The notes below the pieces were generated by a model. That model had not been told where the DNA came from, did not search any database, and saw nothing but the letters and a program-made list of their open reading frames with translations. A DNA stretch of 8,281 bases from Alistipes sp. (GTDB lineage Bacteria > Bacteroidota > Bacteroidia > Bacteroidales > Rikenellaceae), in contig JAIDKM010000155.1 in assembly GCA_029051915.1 (NCBI GenBank), forward strand, positions 1 to 8,281, in the 5' to 3' direction. Below are positions 4,638 through 8,281 of the stretch, one piece after another. Position 1 is the first letter of the stretch, and each line of letters starts with the position of its first letter. A program made the position numbers and the translations under genes.

Positions 4638-5177
4638 ATGGAAAGCAAGCAGTTTGTTGGCTTGGAAGCCGTGTATGTCGGCGATCCGCTGCCCAAAGGC
4701 ATTACCGATGAGGGTGCTGCCGCGCTCATTGCGAAATTCAAGAAGACGGCCCAGCCGCTCAACGGAGGTATCACCTTCAACTTCTCGAATCCGACCAGCA
4801 ACAAGTGGTACCGGGAGGGCGAGGCCGATCCGTTCGCCTCGCTGCGCGACGCTTCGTCGGGTTCGAAAGAAATCACCTGGAATGTCGTCGACTTCGACGA
4901 TGAGACGCTGAAGTTCTACTTCGGTACGACCGAGCCGGACGAGGGCCGATTGTACGAGGGCGAGAAAGCATTCGTTTTCGTCTCGAAGACCCAGGCAAGC
5001 ATCGCTTTCGCACGTCTCAAGTTCTCGGCCACGCTCGGCGGTGGGCTGAATACCAGCGACCCGTTCCAGATCGCCGTTACGGCCGACGTGCTCGCTCCTG
5101 TGCAGGGCGGCCGCTCGTGGTGGCCCATCGAGACACCGTCTTTCGAGGAGGCGGATCCTGAGGACGAGACCCTGTAG
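4638..5177 (+). CDS. Phage tail tube (major tail) protein
   Basis: A 179-aa protein of mainly beta character, expected to polymerise into the inner tube of a long tail. It begins MESKQFVGLEAVYVGDPLPK and has alternating strands (GGITFNFSNP, SKEITWNVVDF, LKFYFGTTEP, KAFVFVSKTQ, ARLKFSATLGGG, FQIAVTADVLAP). The C-terminus is acidic (SFEEADPEDETL). Length and composition fit a tail tube subunit, and the order tube, frameshifted chaperone pair, tape measure protein matches lambda V-G/GT-H. No sheath gene is visible between tube and chaperone, which favours a non-contractile tail. The start is the first ATG after TTAAAATC; no Shine-Dalgarno, as is usual for Bacteroidetes. A strong hairpin follows its stop. 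The function is assigned from synteny plus fold-like pattern, not from a diagnostic motif. Confidence 0.75.
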   Translation: MESKQFVGLEAVYVGDPLPKGITDEGAAALIAKFKKTAQPLNGGITFNFSNPTSNKWYREGEADPFASLRDASSGSKEITWNVVDFDDETLKFYFGTTEPDEGRLYEGEKAFVFVSKTQASIAFARLKFSATLGGGLNTSDPFQIAVTADVLAPVQGGRSWWPIETPSFEEADPEDETL

Positions 5178-5178
5178 C

Positions 5179-5215
5179 GGCAGACGGAGTGCCGGCGACG
5201 GCACTCCGCTCTGCC
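5179..5215 (+). other. Strong hairpin after the tail tube gene
   Basis: Starting 2 nt after the TAG, GGCAGA (5179-5184) pairs with TCTGCC (5210-5215), and inside it GGAGTGCCG (5186-5194) pairs with CGGCACTCC (5199-5207) around a GCGA tetraloop of the GNRA class. No T run follows, so it is not a standard intrinsic terminator. It could protect the tube mRNA from 3' decay or partly reduce transcription into the chaperone gene, matching the high copy number of tube protein. Confidence 0.7.
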
Positions 5216-5283
5216 ATCCCGCGGAAAGCTGACGACTTGCATCCCGGAGCGAGACCGGGGCGGGAACAAATTCATATTCCATT

Positions 5284-5793
5284 ATGGTAGACAAACAACC
5301 GAACCGGCCCGACAGACGGGCCTTGCAGACACTTCTTGAGCAGCCCGAATCGTTCGAAATCGAGGTTCCGGGCGGCAGCCGGAAAACGCTTTGCCTCTAT
5401 CCGCTACAGCTCGGACGTCTGGCAATGATCAGCCAGCGGCTGCTCGATATCGACCTGACGCTCGACGACGACGAATCCGATGCCGTGCATAAACTCTGGC
5501 AGCTCTGCGCCGAAAAGCCCCGACAGGTGGCCGAGATCATCGCGATCGCGACGCTGCGCACCCGGCAGGAGATCGACAGCGGGTTAGATGAGCGTGTCGA
5601 TGAACTGTTGTGGTCGCCGACTTTGACGACGCAGGCGCTCTCCAATTTGCTTTACGCGATCGTCTTCCAATCCTACTACGCGGATTTTTTGTCTGCTATC
5701 CGATCGGTAAGAACGCTGCGGGTAACCATTTCCCAACCGACCGCAGCGGAGCGGATAGCATTTACGGGGGACGCAGCATCTGGGGAGCGGTAG
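5284..5793 (+). CDS. Tail assembly chaperone, short form (lambda G-like)
   Basis: A 169-aa helical cytoplasmic protein expected to coat the tape measure protein during tail assembly. Features are FEIEVPGGSRKTLCLYPLQL (about 24-43), a helix pair (LGRLAMISQRLLDIDL, then an acidic stretch LDDDESDAVHKLW), and VAEIIAIATLRTRQEID. These fit phage tail chaperones, which start with a short beta part followed by helices. Position between tube and tape measure gene supports this. At codons 134-136 (GAT TTT TTG) a slippery site lets some ribosomes shift back by one to make the longer form. After that point the zero frame encodes about 33 poorly structured residues (TLRVTISQPTAAERIA...). No Shine-Dalgarno before ATG 5284. 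Confidence 0.75.
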   Translation: MVDKQPNRPDRRALQTLLEQPESFEIEVPGGSRKTLCLYPLQLGRLAMISQRLLDIDLTLDDDESDAVHKLWQLCAEKPRQVAEIIAIATLRTRQEIDSGLDERVDELLWSPTLTTQALSNLLYAIVFQSYYADFLSAIRSVRTLRVTISQPTAAERIAFTGDAASGER

Positions 5794-5999
5794 ATACGAT
5801 TGCCGAACGCTACAAATGGACGGTGGATCACATCCTCTGGGGGCTGTCATGGACGAATATTCAGCTCATGATGGCTGACTCCCTCCGTACCGACTACCGA
5901 AGCAGGGACGATAAACAAACGCATTCCGGCACGCCCGACACCATTGACTTGGGGCAGGCCGGGGCGATGAACATGTTGAAACGATTAGCAGGAGCTTGA
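5284..5999 (+). CDS. Tail assembly chaperone, frameshifted long form (lambda G-T-like), join 5284-5690 then 5690 or 5691 onward in the -1 frame
   Basis: A -1 shift on T TTT TTG (5685-5691) gives a product of about 238 aa: the first 136 residues of G followed by 102 residues from the -1 frame, beginning V-C-Y-P-I-G-K. The -1 frame is clearly protein-like: GGRSIWGAVDTIAERYKWTV, then DHILWGLSWTNIQLMMADSL, then IDLGQAGAMNMLKRLAGA. It closely resembles the C-terminal module of Bacteroidetes tail chaperones. This region has no start of its own with a ribosome site. In lambda the T domain of G-T contacts the tube protein and brings it to the tape measure protein. The -1 frame stop (5997-5999) lies 4 nt before the tape measure ATG, so all three genes form a tight operon. 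Confidence 0.75.
5685..5760 (+). promoter_or_regulatory. -1 programmed ribosomal frameshift signal: slippery heptamer plus nested stem or pseudoknot
   Basis: The heptamer T TTT TTG (5685-5691) is in the correct zero-frame phase for X XXY YYZ slippage. Two bases later TGCTATCCG (5694-5702) pairs perfectly with CGGATAGCA (5752-5760). Nested inside, CGCTGCGG (5714-5721) pairs perfectly with CCGCAGCG (5741-5748). TCGGT (5704-5708) can also pair with ACCGA (5736-5740) in the inner loop, which would make a pseudoknot with the inner stem. The spacer of 2 nt is shorter than usual, so the first base pairs may be open when the ribosome pauses. Confidence 0.7.
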
Positions 6000-6003
6000 A
6001 CAG

Positions 6004-8281
6004 ATGGCAGCGATAGATTTAACCGCAGGGCCGGACATTTCGGATGTCGCCAGGAAACTCAAAGAATTGCGCGAGGCCGCTCAGATGACCGTCTCCGGGG
6101 TTGCCGGGGATGTAACCGCCGCGAAGGTGTTGCTCGATACGCTTGCCAAGCATGTGCAGCAGGCCCAGTCGGAGATCGGTACCGATCAGGCGTGGGTTCA
6201 GCAGCTTCGGACTCAGGCCGGCGAAGTGCAGGAGGCTCTTTCGATGGCGCCCGCCCATCTTTCCACGAACGCCCTGCAGGGTGAGATCGACAGGATCAAT
6301 GCAGCGCTGACCGAGGAACTGGGGCTGCTCGAGCAGAACCAGCAAAAACTGCAGGGCTACAACGAGCAACTGGCGCACAGCCAGCGCGTGCTCAGCGGCT
6401 CCCAGAGCGGACTGCAAGCCTGGAAGCAGACTTTGAACGAGCCGGCAGGCAACCTCCTGCAGGATGTTGCGGGCGGTTTGACCGTCTGTCAGGGTGCGCT
6501 GAAGTTGGTGGCGGCCGATTCCGAGAAATTAGTGAAGATTCAGGCGCGCCTGCAAGCTGTCAGGGAGGTTGTTCAGGGATTGTCGGAGCTCTCGGACAGC
6601 GTGTATACCACCTTGTCCGCCCGGTTGACGGTACTCGCCAAAGTTACCGATTTGTGGCATGCGGCCAATCTCCGGGTGGGGAAAAGCCTTGTCAGCATGG
6701 GGGTAGCGGCCCATACGGCCCTGCAGCAGCGGGCCCAGGCCGTCGCCGCGATGGATCTCGCTAGCGAGAAGTACAAGCAGGCCATTCAAAAGATGGTGGA
6801 GGCGGAAAACATCAGCAACGTTGCTGATATGAAAAAAACAACCAAATGGAATGGAAAATCTCAAGAAGTATGGAGCGTATCCGGATTTACCGACGAACAG
6901 AATAAGGAGCTGAACAAGCGTGTCCGAAAAGCACGCGATCATGAAGAAACCAAGATCGAAAAGGAGGGTGGTGCCAACCTTAGCGAGCGCCAGCGACGAA
7001 TATACGCAGCAGAAAATAATGCTGCAGGCACATACATTAGGGAAATAAAAAAATCGTTGGCGGATGCTCAGATGGAGTTAGAAACAGAAGCCGGCAAAAT
7101 AATCTCATTCGGCATAAACAAGAATGCCGCCGCTGACAAGGTGCTGCAAACTGCCGGCATCTCCACCCCTGCGGAGACGCAGGTGGCAGAAAATGCCCGC
7201 AGGGACGCCGAACAGTGTGCCCGAGCCGAAGCCGATGTGCAGCAACAGCTGACCCAACAGCTTCAGGAAATCCATAAACAAAGTGTCGATGCCACGATTT
7301 CGGAAGAGGATCGACGCATCGCGGAGATTAAGACCCGCTATGCCAAACTCCGGGAAGAAGTCGACAAGATGCTTGCGGCGGGCAGCATCGACAGCTCGCA
7401 ATCCAAAACCCTGAATGCTCAGATCGACGTGGCTGAGCAGCAGGAAATTCTGAATCAGCTACTCGATGGCATAAAAACGTATGAGCAGCAACGTTCGGAG
7501 ATTCAGGAGAAGTATCAGGAAAAACGGAAGTCCTTGTATAAGGACGACGGCGAAACCCTGAAAGAGGGGGTTACACAAGGCAATGTTGAAGAAACAAACT
7601 ATCAGGAAGAGGAAGCCTTAGCTGCTCTTGACGAGACGTTCGCGCAGCGGGAAGCGAGCTACCAGGCATGGATGGAGCAAATTGCTACCTGGTCGCTTGA
7701 CACGTTGAAGCAGACCCTTGAAAGGGCCGAACAGGAACTGCAGACGCTCGAAGAGTCGGGAACGGGCAATTCCAAGCAGCTGAGCTCTGCCCGTGCAAAG
7801 GTCCGTACCTTAAAAAAACAGGTAGAGAAAGAAGACTCCAAAACGGCCGGCGACAGCGCAGCGAGCGACAATGGAGTCAAGAACTGGCAAAAACTGGGCA
7901 AAACGCTCACAAGTGTCGGATCGAGCTTTCACGAGATTGGCGAGGCGATTGGCGGCACGGCAGGGGAAGTACTGTCGCTGGCCGGCACCATTGCCAGCAC
8001 AACAGCCAGCATCATAGACGGTATTGAGACCCTCGTGAACGGGACGGTCGAGGGCGTAAAAACTACGACAATAACGGCCTCGGCATCCATACAGGCCATG
8101 GAAACGGCCTCGGTGATTTTGGCCATTATTTCTGCTGCGCTGAAGATTGCTATGGCCATCGCCAAATTCGTACAGCGGGAATCTGCCGCTACGAAGCATT
8201 ATGAGGAATTGAAGGCGAAGTACGAGACCCTTGTGGACGTTTGGGACGATCTGATCGAACGCAAGCAGCGATACATAGACA
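6004..8281 (+). CDS. Tail tape measure protein (incomplete at 3' end)
   Basis: Open for 759 codons from ATG 6004 to the window edge without a stop. This protein fills the tail tube, sets its length, and helps DNA entry. The sequence is almost entirely helical and Ala/Gln/Glu-rich, with long coiled-coil stretches (about 20-140, 255-290, 395-470, 480-620). Gln-Ala-rich segments such as LLEQNQQKLQGYNEQLAHSQ and LERAEQELQTLEESG are typical. A Gly/Thr/Ala-rich hydrophobic zone (about 645-690, including EVLSLAGTIASTTASII) and a probable membrane-active helix (702-720, ASVILAIISAALKIAMAIA) fit the segment that inserts during DNA ejection. The ATG is preceded by AGGAG (5990-5994), unusual for this phylum and good evidence for the start. 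Residues about 273-370 use AT-richer codons and are highly charged, suggesting a swapped module. Confidence 0.85.
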   Translation, partial: MAAIDLTAGPDISDVARKLKELREAAQMTVSGVAGDVTAAKVLLDTLAKHVQQAQSEIGTDQAWVQQLRTQAGEVQEALSMAPAHLSTNALQGEIDRINAALTEELGLLEQNQQKLQGYNEQLAHSQRVLSGSQSGLQAWKQTLNEPAGNLLQDVAGGLTVCQGALKLVAADSEKLVKIQARLQAVREVVQGLSELSDSVYTTLSARLTVLAKVTDLWHAANLRVGKSLVSMGVAAHTALQQRAQAVAAMDLASEKYKQAIQKMVEAENISNVADMKKTTKWNGKSQEVWSVSGFTDEQNKELNKRVRKARDHEETKIEKEGGANLSERQRRIYAAENNAAGTYIREIKKSLADAQMELETEAGKIISFGINKNAAADKVLQTAGISTPAETQVAENARRDAEQCARAEADVQQQLTQQLQEIHKQSVDATISEEDRRIAEIKTRYAKLREEVDKMLAAGSIDSSQSKTLNAQIDVAEQQEILNQLLDGIKTYEQQRSEIQEKYQEKRKSLYKDDGETLKEGVTQGNVEETNYQEEEALAALDETFAQREASYQAWMEQIATWSLDTLKQTLERAEQELQTLEESGTGNSKQLSSARAKVRTLKKQVEKEDSKTAGDSAASDNGVKNWQKLGKTLTSVGSSFHEIGEAIGGTAGEVLSLAGTIASTTASIIDGIETLVNGTVEGVKTTTITASASIQAMETASVILAIISAALKIAMAIAKFVQRESAATKHYEELKAKYETLVDVWDDLIERKQRYID

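Noticed and set aside
4614..5294. Long minus-strand open frame (226 codons) opposite the tail tube gene
   Set aside because: It is the antisense of a GC-rich coding region, is very rich in Arg/Leu/Glu, has no ribosome site, and crosses the strong hairpin and the intergenic gap.
6019..6942. Minus-strand frames opposite the tape measure gene
   Set aside because: The plus strand has one uninterrupted frame of more than 750 codons with tape measure character. These are antisense shadows.
1..8281. tRNA genes, CRISPR arrays, insertion sequences and attachment-site repeats
   Set aside because: I looked for cloverleaf sequences, spaced direct repeats, transposase motifs and terminal repeats and saw none I could support. 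The element ends appear to lie outside the window.

Overview
The window looks like part of a prophage, or a phage-tail-derived element, in a moderately GC-rich member of the Bacteroidales. An Alistipes/Rikenellaceae-like host is my guess. The clues are the Bacteroidetes-type tyrosine recombinase, the phage regulators whose HTH domain ends in a WLITGEGEM-like motif, and two promoters that fit the Bacteroidetes -33 TTG / -7 TAnnTTTG pattern. Most genes also lack a Shine-Dalgarno sequence. No database search was possible, so family names rest on motif recognition.

Left part (1-2898): the catalytic part of an integrase on the + strand meets a leftward block. Read from its promoter, that block is a small regulator (2898-2599), a winged-helix replication-initiator-like protein (2489-1629), a second replication-associated protein (1732-1241) whose start overlaps it by about 100 nt, a 60-aa protein, and an excisionase-like HTH protein. 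The initiator gene contains helically phased TGTCC repeats beside an AT-rich stretch, laid out like the lambda origin inside gene O.

Switch (2899-2977): a short AT-rich intergenic region with overlapping inverted repeats and a good leftward promoter. It separates the leftward block from a rightward repressor-like gene whose C-terminus is six exact QN heptads.

Accessory block (3437-4182): on the - strand, a protein with ADP-ribosyltransferase-like motifs lies 13 nt behind a C-terminal fragment of what looks like a SecB-like chaperone. The 5' end of the chaperone gene is missing. This may be the remains of a chaperone-linked toxin unit carried as a moron.

Junction (4183-4637): about 450 bp without a convincing intact gene. 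It holds a rightward promoter behind an A-tract, a 23-codon mini-ORF, a strong intrinsic terminator, and a possible broken ORF.

Right part (4638-8281): a lambda-like tail cassette on the + strand, in the order V-G/GT-H. It has a tail tube protein, tail assembly chaperones G and G-T joined by a probable -1 programmed frameshift (T TTT TTG, then a nested stem or pseudoknot), and a long tape measure protein that runs off the window. No terminase, portal or capsid gene lies between the lysogeny region and the tail genes. Either the head genes lie elsewhere, or they were deleted at the scarred junction, or the element makes tails only.
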